From assembly GCF_900637655.1 (NCBI RefSeq), contig NZ_LR134384.1:1-64000 (forward strand): DNA of 64,000 bases, in the 5' to 3' direction. The notes under the pieces were generated by a model. The model had not been told where the DNA came from. It saw only the letters and a list, made by a program, of their open reading frames with translations, and searched no databases. Both the position numbers and the translations under genes were made by a program. Origin of the DNA: Segatella oris (GTDB lineage Bacteria; Bacteroidota; Bacteroidia; Bacteroidales; Bacteroidaceae). Below, piece after piece: positions 8,412-16,885 of this stretch (positions are counted from its first letter, which is position 1; every line of letters starts with the position of its first letter).

Positions 8412-8969
8412 TCACTTTTTTAGTTTAAATTCGTTGTTAAAATATTCCTCTAAATTTTGCTCGATGATTGCCGACACAGCCTTTTCAACTTCGGGCGAGG
8501 CACCAAGGAACTGCCGCCGAGGAATGTGTATCACGCTGCCTACGCGCATCAAGGCCATGTACTTCCAAAACGCTGCCTCACTGCTCAACTGTCGGGTACG
8601 CTTGTCGCCTCGCAGTTCACCGTTTTTCTTTCGTCCGAAGCCACCCACAGCCGCATAATGTCGGGCCCAAAAGTAGCGCTTCATACGGGCGGTTACTTTA
8701 ATTTCGCCACCCTCGTTATGAATGTCTGCTGCAGGGTGTGCAGAATAGAACGTCACGCCACCGCTGGTGATTTTGCTCTGAACACTGCGCCGCAAGCCAC
8801 CTGTGTCTACCAACGTTGCTCGCCCAGGACGTAAGGGACTACGTCGCCTTGCCCACCTTTCAGAAAAGAAACCCTGACGTTCGAAGTTCCTGTCGAACTC
8901 CTCCTTCAGTTCTATCTGTACATCCCGCAGTATCCGAGCGAACACATGTACCAAATCATTCTTGCTCAT
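8412..8969 (-). CDS. phage virion morphogenesis protein (gpG/tail-completion family)
   Basis: The 185-aa protein begins MSKNDLVHVFARILRDVQIE (an earlier in-frame ATG at 8981 is possible). It carries FSERWARRRSPLRPGRATLV, TGGLRRSVQSKI, ADIHNEGGEIKVTARMKRYF and a final IHIPRRQFLGAS. The order 'W...L..TG.L..S...HN.G........PRR.FLG' is the hallmark of the virion morphogenesis family in Mu- and P2-like phages, needed to join heads and tails. It overlaps the upstream gene by 14 bp. Confidence 0.8.
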   Translation of the reverse strand: MSKNDLVHVFARILRDVQIELKEEFDRNFERQGFFSERWARRRSPLRPGRATLVDTGGLRRSVQSKITSGGVTFYSAHPAADIHNEGGEIKVTARMKRYFWARHYAAVGGFGRKKNGELRGDKRTRQLSSEAAFWKYMALMRVGSVIHIPRRQFLGASPEVEKAVSAIIEQNLEEYFNNEFKLKK

Positions 8970-9210
8970 CGTCGAAATCAAACAACAAAAGTGGACGGGG
9001 AGAAGCAGGGCAGTCTTTTTTTACGCTTACATCATATTTCAGCATATAATAAAAGGTTCGCTCACTGATACCGTACTCGGGATAGATATATCTGCGCCAG
9101 ATCTCTCTGTTCGAGAGACCCGACCTTGCCCATTGCTGATAAACTGCATTCACGTCCGCAACGCGTTTCAGATAGCTCACCCCACGACGGCGCTCATTGT
9201 CCACTTTCAT
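8956..9210 (-). CDS. small helix-turn-helix-like phage protein
   Basis: The 84-residue frame contains VNAVYQQWARSGLSNREIWR followed by YGISERTFYYMLKYD, which reads as a helix-turn-helix with two recognition helices, as in small DNA-binding or terminase-type proteins of Mu-like phages. The tail is acidic (FDFDDEQE). It is the first gene of the 9.2-7.8 kb leftward block and overlaps the next gene. The exact role is unknown; a regulator or packaging helper would both fit. Confidence 0.55.
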   Translation of the reverse strand: MKVDNERRRGVSYLKRVADVNAVYQQWARSGLSNREIWRRYIYPEYGISERTFYYMLKYDVSVKKDCPASPRPLLLFDFDDEQE

Positions 9211-9311
9211 TGTTTATAAAGATTGTTTTTGTTATTAATTCATTTAACCGCAAAAGCATGGCAGCCCATTTGCTGCCATGCCGTCATGTCTTACCATTAT
9301 ATCTCCGGGAC

Positions 9312-9965
9312 TTACATCCTGCAGAAACTCGGCTCTATCCGACGCCACACATTCGTCTCCGGATTGCGCTTTGAGAAGTAGTAGTTGACCGCGTTCTTCT
9401 GTACCACGTTTGCTTCTTTGAAAAGCCCCATGATTTCACTGTACTCGCTGTCGAACTTATCCTCTAATTCATAGAGTTTCGAAATGCTCTTGTAATCAAG
9501 ATCACCAGACTTGTTGCGCTCTAAGAGCGTCATGGCCATTTGATACATGGGGTCATCGGCCCCTTTTTCGCTCTTCTTCATATAACGCTTGAGATAGTCG
9601 ATAAGACGCTCGGCTGCAAGGTCGGCACGCTCGTCAAAGCCTTTCACCTTGTTACTTGCTATCTCCAGACGGAAGTCGCCGTCAGTGATGGTGTAGCTGC
9701 GCTGGTCGCTCTTGCGCAGTTGGCCATAATCACGCATCACACCTACGAAGCCTTCGACCTCACTTTGTAGCCAGTCATGAAAACTTTGCACGTCAGCAGC
9801 TACTGTCTGCAGGCGTTCCTCCACGCCATGCAGCAATTCTGCACGCAGACTCTCGTAGGTTTCGCGACGCTGGATGCGACTTTGTTTCTCTTCGTTCTGT
9901 AACTCAGCGAGCAACTGTGCCCGTTCCTCCTTACTTAAATTTTTGATGTTTACAGTTGTTTCCAT
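9312..9965 (-). CDS. DUF3164 family protein, Mu-like phage early gene
   Basis: The 217-aa protein has a charged coiled-coil front (LSKEERAQLLAELQNEEKQS) and then a core with YTITDGDFRLEIASNKVKGF, DERADLAAERLIDYLKRYM and a final region with RNKSGDLDYKSISKLYELE. This is the DUF3164 family, nearly always found in the early region of Mu-like prophages beside gemA (family knowledge). The biochemical role is not established. It lies 19 bp downstream of the gemA-like gene in the early operon. Confidence 0.75.
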   Translation of the reverse strand: METTVNIKNLSKEERAQLLAELQNEEKQSRIQRRETYESLRAELLHGVEERLQTVAADVQSFHDWLQSEVEGFVGVMRDYGQLRKSDQRSYTITDGDFRLEIASNKVKGFDERADLAAERLIDYLKRYMKKSEKGADDPMYQMAMTLLERNKSGDLDYKSISKLYELEDKFDSEYSEIMGLFKEANVVQKNAVNYYFSKRNPETNVWRRIEPSFCRM

Positions 9966-9984
9966 ATTCTTTTGTAATTAAAAA

Positions 9985-10446
9985 TTAATTTTCTATTGAA
10001 TTGTTTACGGATAGCATAACAACGGTTCCCCTCGCCTCGGAGGAGCCTGGGGAGGCTTCCTTTTTCCGCTTTATTGTCCGCAGCTTCACGGCAAGCTCTT
10101 CGAGTTCATCTATACTGATGTGGCGGAAGGCTTTGCCGGCGATGCGTGCATCTTCACAGAAAGCATTCACGCGGTTCCAATCGGTCGTATCGATGCCGAG
10201 CTGCTGCATCAGCTTCAGGCATACGCTGCGTTTCCGTCTGAGCTGTCTCCGGATGCCCTCCACGAACTCGTCATAGCCTGCTACCTGCTCCATATCGCGA
10301 CACATCTTGTTATATTCCTGCTGTGTAGTCTCTCGTAGGTGTGTTGTTCTGCCGTTCGTATATTGCTCCACAAGCGTTTCCTTATCAGCGCCGGGCATTT
10401 TCTTGAGCAGGGTGTAAAAGCGTGCGTAGTTAAATCCTTTTTCCAT
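9985..10446 (-). CDS. GemA-like regulatory protein (DUF1018)
   Basis: The preferred start is MEKGFNYARFYTLLKKMPGA at 10446, because the longer frame to 10488 adds residues unlike the family. The body has YEQYTN-like turns, QEYNKMCRDMEQVAG, RRKRSVCLKLMQQLGIDTTD and a C-terminal helix FRHISIDELEELAVKLRTIK. This matches the GemA group of Mu-like phages, which alters host gene expression and DNA topology in Mu. The last 20 or so residues (from EASPGSSEARGT) are Gly/Ser-rich and not family-like. Confidence 0.75.
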   Translation of the reverse strand: MEKGFNYARFYTLLKKMPGADKETLVEQYTNGRTTHLRETTQQEYNKMCRDMEQVAGYDEFVEGIRRQLRRKRSVCLKLMQQLGIDTTDWNRVNAFCEDARIAGKAFRHISIDELEELAVKLRTIKRKKEASPGSSEARGTVVMLSVNNSIEN

Positions 10447-10456
10447 TGTTCTTGTT

Positions 10457-10654
10457 TTAAGAATTATACACTCGTTTATATTCACCATTCAAAACAAATA
10501 CGGGCTCACCTACACCCATGACCCATACGCCGCCTTCAGTTCTCCCGCCTTCAGGAGCAGTTAGTACTTCATGTATGCTACCCGGAGTCAGGTTTTCGAA
10601 AAACTTACCGAAGGCTTTGCATTCCGTGATTTGAATTTTTTCTTTCTTTTCCAT
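10457..10654 (-). CDS. small early phage protein, unknown
   Basis: A 65-residue frame (MEKKEKIQITECKAFGKFFE at the start, VWVMGVGEPVFVLNGEYKRV near the end) lies 10 bp upstream of the gemA-like gene in the same direction. The second half looks like a small beta barrel. No family is recognised. Spacing fits the early operon. Confidence 0.5.
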   Translation of the reverse strand: MEKKEKIQITECKAFGKFFENLTPGSIHEVLTAPEGGRTEGGVWVMGVGEPVFVLNGEYKRVYNS

Positions 10655-10712
10655 TTTCCTTATCCTTTTGAAGTTTGATTATGATTCTCCCTGTCTTCTG
10701 CTTAAGAGGAGG

Positions 10713-11003
10713 TTATTTTTGAATGTAATACACTTGCAAAGGTTTGCTGTTTCGCTTAATAATGAGACGTGTCTCTCCGTCTTCGGTTAGCAGGTCGGCA
10801 GCCACCTCGCTCCTCACCATGATATCCCGGCGCGTGTAGAGGCTACGAATGAAAGCATCTACAAAGTCCTGCAACGCCAGCCAGTCTTCAGGTGTGTCTT
10901 CTATACCACGAATGGCGTAGTGCTGACTTATTTCCAACTGCAACCGCAACAGCCACTCAGGTTTATCGTTCGGTGTCATCGAATAGTGTCTTAATTGTCC
11001 CAT
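10713..11003 (-). CDS. hypothetical early phage protein
   Basis: The likely start is MGQLRHYSMTPNDKPEWLLR at 11003; the frame opens at 11039, but the first 12 residues overlap the upstream gene. The 96-aa product is helical in front (EDWLALQDFVDAFIRSLYTR) with a strand-rich end (RLIIKRNSKPLQVYYIQ). Proteins of this look are common between gemA-like and YopX genes in Bacteroidota Mu-like prophages. No function can be given. Confidence 0.55.
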   Translation of the reverse strand: MGQLRHYSMTPNDKPEWLLRLQLEISQHYAIRGIEDTPEDWLALQDFVDAFIRSLYTRRDIMVRSEVAADLLTEDGETRLIIKRNSKPLQVYYIQK

Positions 11004-11035
11004 TTTTGTTTTACTTTTTATGCTTTGTCCAATTA

Positions 11036-11506
11036 TCATTTAAGTAGGTTGGGGTTGTCATGAATGTTTCCAACAATCTCCATCCTTTCATTATCAGGAA
11101 CTCCATCTATCACAGTTGGGTACAAGCGGTGTCCATTCCAGTTGAAACACCAACCGCTTATACGGATAGGATTGCCGTCAGGCACAAAATCGGATAGTGG
11201 CCTTAATATTCTATCTTCACTTGCCCATTCTACTACAAAATATCGTATAGTACCATCAGGCGCTATGAATTTAAGAATATCCCACTCAAATATTTTCCTT
11301 TTGTACTTATCTTTTAACCCTGTGTATTGACCGATAGTGTCTGGAAACACAGTATAGAGAAGACGTGCCTCTTCCCAAAATTTTGGCACACAAACACAGA
11401 TACAAGGCACATTAGTTGGCGCAGTTAGTCCATAGTTGAACAAATGTCCGTAAAGCCATTTACCTGTGCCGATAGACTTTCCTCTAAATATTATTTCTCT
11501 GTTCAT
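11036..11506 (-). CDS. YopX family protein
   Basis: The 156-aa protein has the clear YopX pattern: REIIFRGKSIGTGKWLYGHL at the front, DTIGQYTGLKDKYKRKIFEW in the middle, then an Asp-Ile pair (EWDILKF) and the closing IVGNIHDNPNLL. YopX proteins are widespread in Gram-positive and Bacteroidota phages; their role is unknown. It lies in the early operon. Confidence 0.85.
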   Translation of the reverse strand: MNREIIFRGKSIGTGKWLYGHLFNYGLTAPTNVPCICVCVPKFWEEARLLYTVFPDTIGQYTGLKDKYKRKIFEWDILKFIAPDGTIRYFVVEWASEDRILRPLSDFVPDGNPIRISGWCFNWNGHRLYPTVIDGVPDNERMEIVGNIHDNPNLLK

Positions 11507-11537
11507 AGTTATCTTTTTTATCGTTTTACTTCCTTAA

Positions 11538-11768
11538 TTATTTTCCCGCTTTCCACTCAATCGTCACCACTGCATCAAGCCGTCCGCTGCCTTTACACAC
11601 AGGACATTCCTGCTTGTAACGTTCACGATAGCAGTTTTCCTGCCAGTGGTAGCCGTTGCCTTGGCAATAGATGCACACGTGCCCACGGCTCAAAAAGCGC
11701 TCTCCCATGCGCCCTCCTGGGCTCATCAGCCCAGGGGCAATTTCTATTGTTCGTTTTTCCTTGCTCAT
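11538..11768 (-). CDS. small zinc-knuckle protein (DnaJ-like CxxCxGxG)
   Basis: The ATG at 11768 overlaps the upstream stop by 4 bp (ATGA). The 76-residue product has CIYCQGNGYHW and CPVCKGSGRL, two CxxCxGxG knuckles spaced as in a single DnaJ-type zinc finger, plus a third and fourth Cys/His nearby (ENCYRERYKQEC). It probably binds one zinc. A role as adaptor or nucleic-acid binder is a guess. Confidence 0.65.
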   Translation of the reverse strand: MSKEKRTIEIAPGLMSPGGRMGERFLSRGHVCIYCQGNGYHWQENCYRERYKQECPVCKGSGRLDAVVTIEWKAGK

Positions 11769-12139
11769 ATCCAATCTACTATTTTATTTTCAAACATTGT
11801 AATCTGTTTTATTTTCTTATCTATTGCTTTAGCGAAGAAAAACTCTGCCAAGGCACCTGGGCTTTCGTGCCAGTCAGGAAGCAGACAGATGATATCACAC
11901 CGTTTCAGTTGCATAATGTCAAGAAGAAGTATCTCTTCATAGAAGTTCGTGCCACATGCCTTTGCGTAGTTCTCTGCCATGATGCCAAGCCCGCTTTGAG
12001 TCGGATTAAACACTTTATATCCTTTTGCTTTCAACCACGCTTCTGCCTCTGCAAATTTCTTGCGAGTTGTATCGCTAAGAATATCTTCACCTATCTTTCC
12101 TGCGATATATACTTTCTTTATTCGTTTTTCCTTGCTCAT
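11765..12139 (-). CDS. DUF4406 / nucleoside 2-deoxyribosyltransferase-like protein
   Basis: Translation from ATG 12139 gives 124 aa: KKVYIAGKIGED at the front, AEAWLKAKGYKVFNPTQSG, then LLLDIMQLKRCDIICLLPDW and SPGALAEFFFAKAI. This is the DUF4406 layout, related to nucleoside deoxyribosyltransferases: a Rossmann-like strand, an Asp in the middle and a C-terminal E in the ALAE helix. Phages use such enzymes in nucleotide metabolism; the substrate here is unknown. The longer frame to 12301 overlaps the next gene and is rejected. Confidence 0.75.
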   Translation of the reverse strand: MSKEKRIKKVYIAGKIGEDILSDTTRKKFAEAEAWLKAKGYKVFNPTQSGLGIMAENYAKACGTNFYEEILLLDIMQLKRCDIICLLPDWHESPGALAEFFFAKAIDKKIKQITMFENKIVDWI

Positions 12140-12146
12140 CTTAATA

Positions 12147-12602
12147 TTAATATCTAAAATTTGTAAAATGAATGATTGCCAACGGATTTGATAAATCATA
12201 GTTCCTGAACCACGCTTTCCAATCTTTGAAAGAAAGACCGTCATTTTTTGCAAACATGTATCTATCCATTGATTTGAATTCGTTACCTGACCCATATTCA
12301 ATAACAGGTAGCATGATATTATTGTCGATAAATATTAGTTTCTGAATACCGACACCCTCATTTGCAGTCAGCTGTGCAATTTCAACCTGCTTGCTCCTAT
12401 ACGGTTCGCCCACCCATTGACGGATAGACAATACACCTTTACCTGCTTGTATTTCTGCAATACGGTGTTCCCACAGGGAATAATTTGCACGAATAGTATG
12501 CAGTTTGCTTATACCGAGCTTCTCTTCAAAAAAAGTTTGTTCTCCAGCATGGAGATGCCCTTTTGGAAAGGTTTTTGATAACATTAAAATATAAGTATTC
12601 AT
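12147..12602 (-). CDS. ASCH/PUA-like phage protein
   Basis: The 151-aa protein has KTFPKGHLHAGEQTFFEEKL, HTIRANYSLWEHRI and GKGVLSIRQWVGEPYRSKQV. The K-HTIR...G...LSIR-W-G-PYRSKQ order is that of the ASCH-like (PUA-fold) proteins found in many Bacteroidota phages. PUA folds bind RNA or modified bases, and some ASCH proteins are RNases or amidohydrolases; which applies is unknown. It sits 7 bp upstream of the DUF4406 gene. Confidence 0.65.
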   Translation of the reverse strand: MNTYILMLSKTFPKGHLHAGEQTFFEEKLGISKLHTIRANYSLWEHRIAEIQAGKGVLSIRQWVGEPYRSKQVEIAQLTANEGVGIQKLIFIDNNIMLPVIEYGSGNEFKSMDRYMFAKNDGLSFKDWKAWFRNYDLSNPLAIIHFTNFRY

Positions 12603-12606
12603 TTGT

Positions 12607-12777
12607 CTATTGTATTACTAATTGCACATTGAAATGAAACTCACGGCAGAGCCGTCTTATCTGTATTAGCTTGAACGGCTCGCCACCCACGCCGAAGAAG
12701 ATAACGCGTTCGCGGGTGTTGGCCTGTACGCCCTTTTTTCGTAGCCTGTACAACAGGTTGTCTCGCTTGTTTGCCAT
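12607..12777 (-). CDS. 56-residue phage protein
   Basis: An ATG at 12777 opens a short frame ending TAG at 12607: MANKRDNLLYRLRKKGVQAN at the start and LIQIRRLCREFHFNVQLVI at the end. It fills the gap between the ATPase gene (5 bp away) and the ASCH-like gene (5 bp away) perfectly, which is good evidence for a real gene. It is very basic in front. I recall similar small proteins next to the MuB region in other Bacteroidota prophages; the function is unknown. Confidence 0.6.
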   Translation of the reverse strand: MANKRDNLLYRLRKKGVQANTRERVIFFGVGGEPFKLIQIRRLCREFHFNVQLVIQ

Positions 12778-12781
12778 AGCT

Positions 12782-13402
12782 TTACTCTTTTGTTTCTCCC
12801 CAATATATGTTTGCTCTTTCCTCCCATATCGTGTAATAGCCTTTGCTTCCGAAATACCGCCCTTTGCTGATTGCCCGATAACCCTCCACCCATATCTTCA
12901 GGGCTGCATCATACATCACACTCACCGCTGTACGACCTGAAGGTTTGTTTCCTTCTGCCTGACTGATGAAGATGAGCAGCTTATCCCGGTGTCGGTTCTT
13001 AAACTTCTGATAATCCTTAAAGCTCATCTGTGTGTACTGAAAGCTGTCTATCACAATGATATCCGGGCTTTTGTGCTTCTTGAGACGGCCGTCAAGGTCT
13101 TTCATGCTTTCACTGATGAGGATAAACCGCCGTGCAACGTCCTGCATACCTGCCTCTATAAGTGCATTCTTCATTGTCAGAGAGAAACCTTCTTCCAAGG
13201 AATTGTAGGCTATCTTCCCGTACTTTGCCAACTCTTTGCAGAGCTTCATCGTGAAGCTGGTCTTACCGCTTCCGCTTCGCCCCCAAATGAACCATACGCC
13301 TCCTCGCTCCGGTGCTCCGAAGGCGTCGGCCCATTCTCCTTCAAAAGGATAGGTTTCTTTCTTCATACGCAGCATATCGGTTACTGACATTGCCCTGTTC
13401 AT
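12782..13402 (-). CDS. RecA/DnaB-fold AAA ATPase, phage early gene
   Basis: The 206-aa protein has Walker A GRSGSGKTSF at about residue 39, Walker B DIIVIDSFQYTQ at about 117, and LLIFISQAEGNKPSGRTAV, a sensor-like strand with Gln as in RecA-type ATPases. It starts one base inside the MuB-like gene's stop (TAATG), so the two ATPases are translationally coupled. It probably acts in phage replication or recombination, for example as a loader. The last residues keep the WEERANIYWG tail seen in homologues of this region. Confidence 0.75.
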   Translation of the reverse strand: MNRAMSVTDMLRMKKETYPFEGEWADAFGAPERGGVWFIWGRSGSGKTSFTMKLCKELAKYGKIAYNSLEEGFSLTMKNALIEAGMQDVARRFILISESMKDLDGRLKKHKSPDIIVIDSFQYTQMSFKDYQKFKNRHRDKLLIFISQAEGNKPSGRTAVSVMYDAALKIWVEGYRAISKGRYFGSKGYYTIWEERANIYWGETKE

Positions 13403-14316
13403 TATCCTGCTGTTTTATCGCTGTTCAAACGCTGATTTTTCGCTGTTTGAGCAGCCATCAATTTAACTCTATGAATATTCTTCTTCACGCGCCGCAGGTC
13501 GAATTCATATTCTTCTGCATCTTTAACAACCTCTGAGATGCGTCCTTTGTCTGTCACACCGTTTGCCATGCAGATTGCATACACATCATGAGGGGCGGTC
13601 TGTTCCAGTTCATAGAACTTGCGGCCGATACGGCTGTGTATCTCGTTATATCCGCATTTGTTGTAGCGCAGCCCCATGGTCATACGACGCTTGATATAGC
13701 TTGTAGAGAAGAAGACGATACCACACTTATCCTCTAATCTGTTATACAAGTCGATGAAATAGTGGAATACTCGCTCCGGCAGTTTGTCGGCTTCGTCAAA
13801 AAGAAGCAGCGGTGCCTCCATCTGAATAAGGTCGTCAATGATCCTGTCGAGCAGCTCTCTGATGCTGTAACCTTCTGTACGCTGACCGATACGGCGTGCA
13901 ATCTCACGTACAAAGTCACTCTTCTTCATGTCTTCAGAACACAAGATGTAGAACACCTCATTGTTCTCATTTGCATAGAGGCGCGCCGTGGTTGTCTTTC
14001 CACAGCCTGCTTCTCCCACTATCCATGTAACATTCTTCACAGCCTGGGCATCTTTCATGACGAGTGACATTTCCTGAAAGGCCTTTGTCTCGACCACCTG
14101 CCAGTCATTACCAGACGTTGTCCCCAACTGTGAGGAGAGGTTGCGCCACATGTCGTCCGAAATATTCTCCCACTTGCCCTGCAGAATACTGCTCACCGTT
14201 GCGCTGCTCGTTCCTACCAGACTCTGTGCAGCCTTATTCTGACTTGGGTACTTGCTGACATACTGCTTCAAGCATTCCTGGATCTGACTCTTTTCGTTGT
14301 TTGTCAACTTACTCAT
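13402..14316 (-). CDS. MuB-like transposition ATPase
   Basis: This 304-aa protein has an N-terminal helix-turn-helix (residues 12-60, with NKAAQSLVGTSSATVSSILQ), Walker A GEAGCGKTT at 101-109, Walker B APLLLFDEADKLPER at about 167-180, and an AAA+ sensor (GIVFFSTSYIKRR). This is the Mu B architecture: an ATP-dependent DNA-binding protein that picks the target and activates the transposase, and gives target immunity. It lies 60 bp downstream of the transposase gene and is coupled to the second ATPase. Confidence 0.9.
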   Translation of the reverse strand: MSKLTNNEKSQIQECLKQYVSKYPSQNKAAQSLVGTSSATVSSILQGKWENISDDMWRNLSSQLGTTSGNDWQVVETKAFQEMSLVMKDAQAVKNVTWIVGEAGCGKTTTARLYANENNEVFYILCSEDMKKSDFVREIARRIGQRTEGYSIRELLDRIIDDLIQMEAPLLLFDEADKLPERVFHYFIDLYNRLEDKCGIVFFSTSYIKRRMTMGLRYNKCGYNEIHSRIGRKFYELEQTAPHDVYAICMANGVTDKGRISEVVKDAEEYEFDLRRVKKNIHRVKLMAAQTAKNQRLNSDKTAG

Positions 14317-14375
14317 ATCTTTTCTATTTTAGTTGTTATTTTTTTATTTTGTGTAGTGAGGCACCACCTCGCTGC

Positions 14376-16430
14376 CTATGATTTGCCAGCCACATAAGCC
14401 ATGTCAACCACTGCTGTCTCAACCTTTGACCAGTCTTCAAGGCTCACTTGCTTCGTCTTTCGTCCTATTTTATACTCTTCAGGCGCCTTGCTATAAATAC
14501 CTGTACGGCGTTCTATCTGTCTGCGCTCTGCTGCTGTCATTCCCTTTGGCTTTGGACTACGTAAGCCGTGCTGCTCCGGCATTACACCGTGAGCCTTTTC
14601 TATCTCACGTCCTGCAACGGTGCGCTCAATACGGTCAGTAGTATTCGCAGCCTGCTGCTGTCTGATGAATGCAGCTTCACCTTCCGTCTGCTCTTGTATC
14701 GCACGATGTATCACAACGTAAGGTTCTGCTACTCGTTCAAACCTCAGGCTGCCGTCAGCTTCTTTCTTATAGAGTCGGACGCTTCCGAAGTCGTAAGGAT
14801 CATACTTGACAACGAACCGCTCGTAAGTGTGCTGTCTTCGCCACTCATGATCAGGAACACCAGGTTCACTCATCACCTCGTATTGTCGCTTCTCCTTCTT
14901 AATCGTTACGCTGATGCCTTGGTCGGTGAACGTGCTCATACGCTTAGCCGTAACCCAGAACATATCCACCATATCGTGTGCCGTAACCTGCTGTGTTTCC
15001 TCATTCACGCTGTTGTCGTAGGCTTCCTGCCGGCTCTTGCCGTATGCAGGATGCTGCATTTCGTTCCACTCCTTAGTAGCCTTTGCGTAAGCATCCTTCA
15101 GTTCCTCAAGCGTATAGAGTGAGTCCTTGTTTTCCTCAATAAACTCAAGGTTCGGACGGCTCGACATCTTCTTTGCCGTAATGTTCTGACCCGTGAAGCG
15201 CCAATCCTTGTGCAGCACCTGCTGTTGGAAGCGGCCGAACACCGCCTCAATGGTCTTCGACTCGCCGTTGTAGGGTTGCGTGGTCCTATGCACGTGGCAA
15301 AGCTTCTTAAACAGTCCGTCAGCGTCAAGTTTTTTGTGTCCGCCCTGGTTGTCGTGCACAATTTCGTAAGGCTTGTGCCTGCTGGTCTGGATTGCCATAC
15401 GGTAAGCGAGATATTGCGCTTCGTAGTCCTCGCTGTCGCTGATGTGCCAGCCAAGCATCACCTCGCTCATCGCATCAATGACTACATAGACCTGCGTGGT
15501 CCGCACCTTGCCTTCCTCATCCTGGTAGTATAGGTTGAGTTTCGTACCGTCACCATACCACAGAGCGTCGCGCTTCGTTGGCAGTGCTGTACGGTGTTTA
15601 CGTCCGAACTTCTGTCGTGCGGCCTGCTCACCATATACTGCATCATACCATAGTGGCATAATCGCAGCACTGTTAAACCATCGCTTCAGACCGCTAAGGC
15701 TCTTCAACGGCTTCCAGCCGTTCTCCACAGCCCTGCGGTTTCCTTCCTCAAAGATTTGTGCATCCGTATATACAGGAACCCGACAGCGTTTCAAGGCTAT
15801 GAGCAACTGCCCGAACTCGGGTGTTATCTTAATAGTGTTCAAATTACCCACCTTACCACTGATCAAGCTGCGATAGCCGTCGGCCTTGAAAGCCTTGAAC
15901 TTTGTCTTTAGGCGTGCTTCATTCTGCGGAAGTGTGTGCTGATATTCTTCACGCATAGCTTCAGAACTCTTATAGATTACCTCCCAGGCTCCGCCCGTGC
16001 TACCATTCAGGCTCTGACGGATAGCCCTGCGTTGTGCCATCATCTTCAGCAACTCTTTCAGTACGCTGGCATTGATGGTGTACTCTTCAATAAGCTTTTC
16101 AGTGAGATGTTCCTGCTTGCCGTTCTTCTCATATGTGAACGCTTCATACCATTCGCGAGCCTCGCTATCTAATTTGATACGGTCACGCATCATGGCTTCC
16201 TTCATGCGCTGTTCAGGGTCGCCGTAACGTTCCATATACCGCTTTCTGTATTTCTGAGGAATGGAATTCCACGCGTAGAGAGTATAGCCACCCTCGCCTC
16301 CGAACCGATGAACACGTGAAATCTTACCTGTCGAAGCATACACATTCAGTGTGCCCTCTTTGAAGATAGGATTGCTGCCCGATGTCAGTTCAGGACTTGT
16401 TACGCACAATATCTTATTGAAATACTCCAT
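14376..16430 (-). CDS. MuA-like DDE transposase
   Basis: The 684-aa protein has an integrase-type core with likely catalytic residues D294 (in LWYGDGTKLN), D360 (in YEIVHDNQGG) and E395 (in NGESKTIEAVFGRF). The D-to-E spacing of 34 is right for a DDE enzyme. The front 250 residues are helix-rich, as in Mu end-binding domains (AWNSIPQKYRKRYMERYG). A Mu-type C-terminal barrel follows (YDPYDFGSVRLYKK). The protein would cut and join the phage ends during integration and replicative transposition. All catalytic positions are intact, so the enzyme could be active. Confidence 0.92.
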   Translation of the reverse strand: MEYFNKILCVTSPELTSGSNPIFKEGTLNVYASTGKISRVHRFGGEGGYTLYAWNSIPQKYRKRYMERYGDPEQRMKEAMMRDRIKLDSEAREWYEAFTYEKNGKQEHLTEKLIEEYTINASVLKELLKMMAQRRAIRQSLNGSTGGAWEVIYKSSEAMREEYQHTLPQNEARLKTKFKAFKADGYRSLISGKVGNLNTIKITPEFGQLLIALKRCRVPVYTDAQIFEEGNRRAVENGWKPLKSLSGLKRWFNSAAIMPLWYDAVYGEQAARQKFGRKHRTALPTKRDALWYGDGTKLNLYYQDEEGKVRTTQVYVVIDAMSEVMLGWHISDSEDYEAQYLAYRMAIQTSRHKPYEIVHDNQGGHKKLDADGLFKKLCHVHRTTQPYNGESKTIEAVFGRFQQQVLHKDWRFTGQNITAKKMSSRPNLEFIEENKDSLYTLEELKDAYAKATKEWNEMQHPAYGKSRQEAYDNSVNEETQQVTAHDMVDMFWVTAKRMSTFTDQGISVTIKKEKRQYEVMSEPGVPDHEWRRQHTYERFVVKYDPYDFGSVRLYKKEADGSLRFERVAEPYVVIHRAIQEQTEGEAAFIRQQQAANTTDRIERTVAGREIEKAHGVMPEQHGLRSPKPKGMTAAERRQIERRTGIYSKAPEEYKIGRKTKQVSLEDWSKVETAVVDMAYVAGKS

Positions 16431-16442
16431 CCCGTCAAACTC

Positions 16443-16820
16443 TTACAAACTCATAGCCATTATTTCAACTTCGTTCTGCAACGCCATGAAACTGGGAACG
16501 TCAAGATTATGCTCCACACGCGTCTCTTTGCCGTCAATCAGAACATGCGTGCTGCCGTCATTGCGGTCATACACCAATTTTATACGTTCTCCATAACGCT
16601 GCGTCATGGTCTTTTCCACCTCCTCGTGAGTGGTCTCCACTTCCTCGGATTTCCAGCTTGGAACGCCACCGAACTGCGTCAGGGCCGTATAACGTATCTT
16701 CCGTGCCAGGTCACTCTCGCGCTTGAAATTCAGCGCTAACCACACCATCATCTTAGAGCAGCTGAATATCTTGCAAAGCTGCGTCTTTGCTTTGTCACTT
16801 ACATAAATCTTCTTTTCCAT
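16443..16820 (-). CDS. early phage protein upstream of transposase, unknown
   Basis: The 125-aa frame begins MEKKIYVSDKAKTQLCKIF, with KMMVWLALNFKRESDLARKI in the first half; this could be a helix-turn-helix, since KIFSCSKMMVWLALNF is spaced like one. The second half is strand-rich. It precedes the transposase by 12 bp. Such a gene is usual at this place in Bacteroidota Mu-like phages (recollection). Its first seven residues and upstream bases are duplicated at 17227-17250. Confidence 0.6.
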   Translation of the reverse strand: MEKKIYVSDKAKTQLCKIFSCSKMMVWLALNFKRESDLARKIRYTALTQFGGVPSWKSEEVETTHEEVEKTMTQRYGERIKLVYDRNDGSTHVLIDGKETRVEHNLDVPSFMALQNEVEIMAMSL

Positions 16821-16885
16821 ATCTGTTGTTCTTATTGTTGTCGATTTTTTTATACCTTTATGGCCTATTATAAAATCTAAGTGTT

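Noticed and set aside
10021..10060. GC-rich C-terminus of the GemA-like protein as a second palindromic insertion
   Set aside because: Only a 9-bp hyphenated palindrome (CCTCGGAGG) is present; the similarity to the 6.1-kb element is in composition only.
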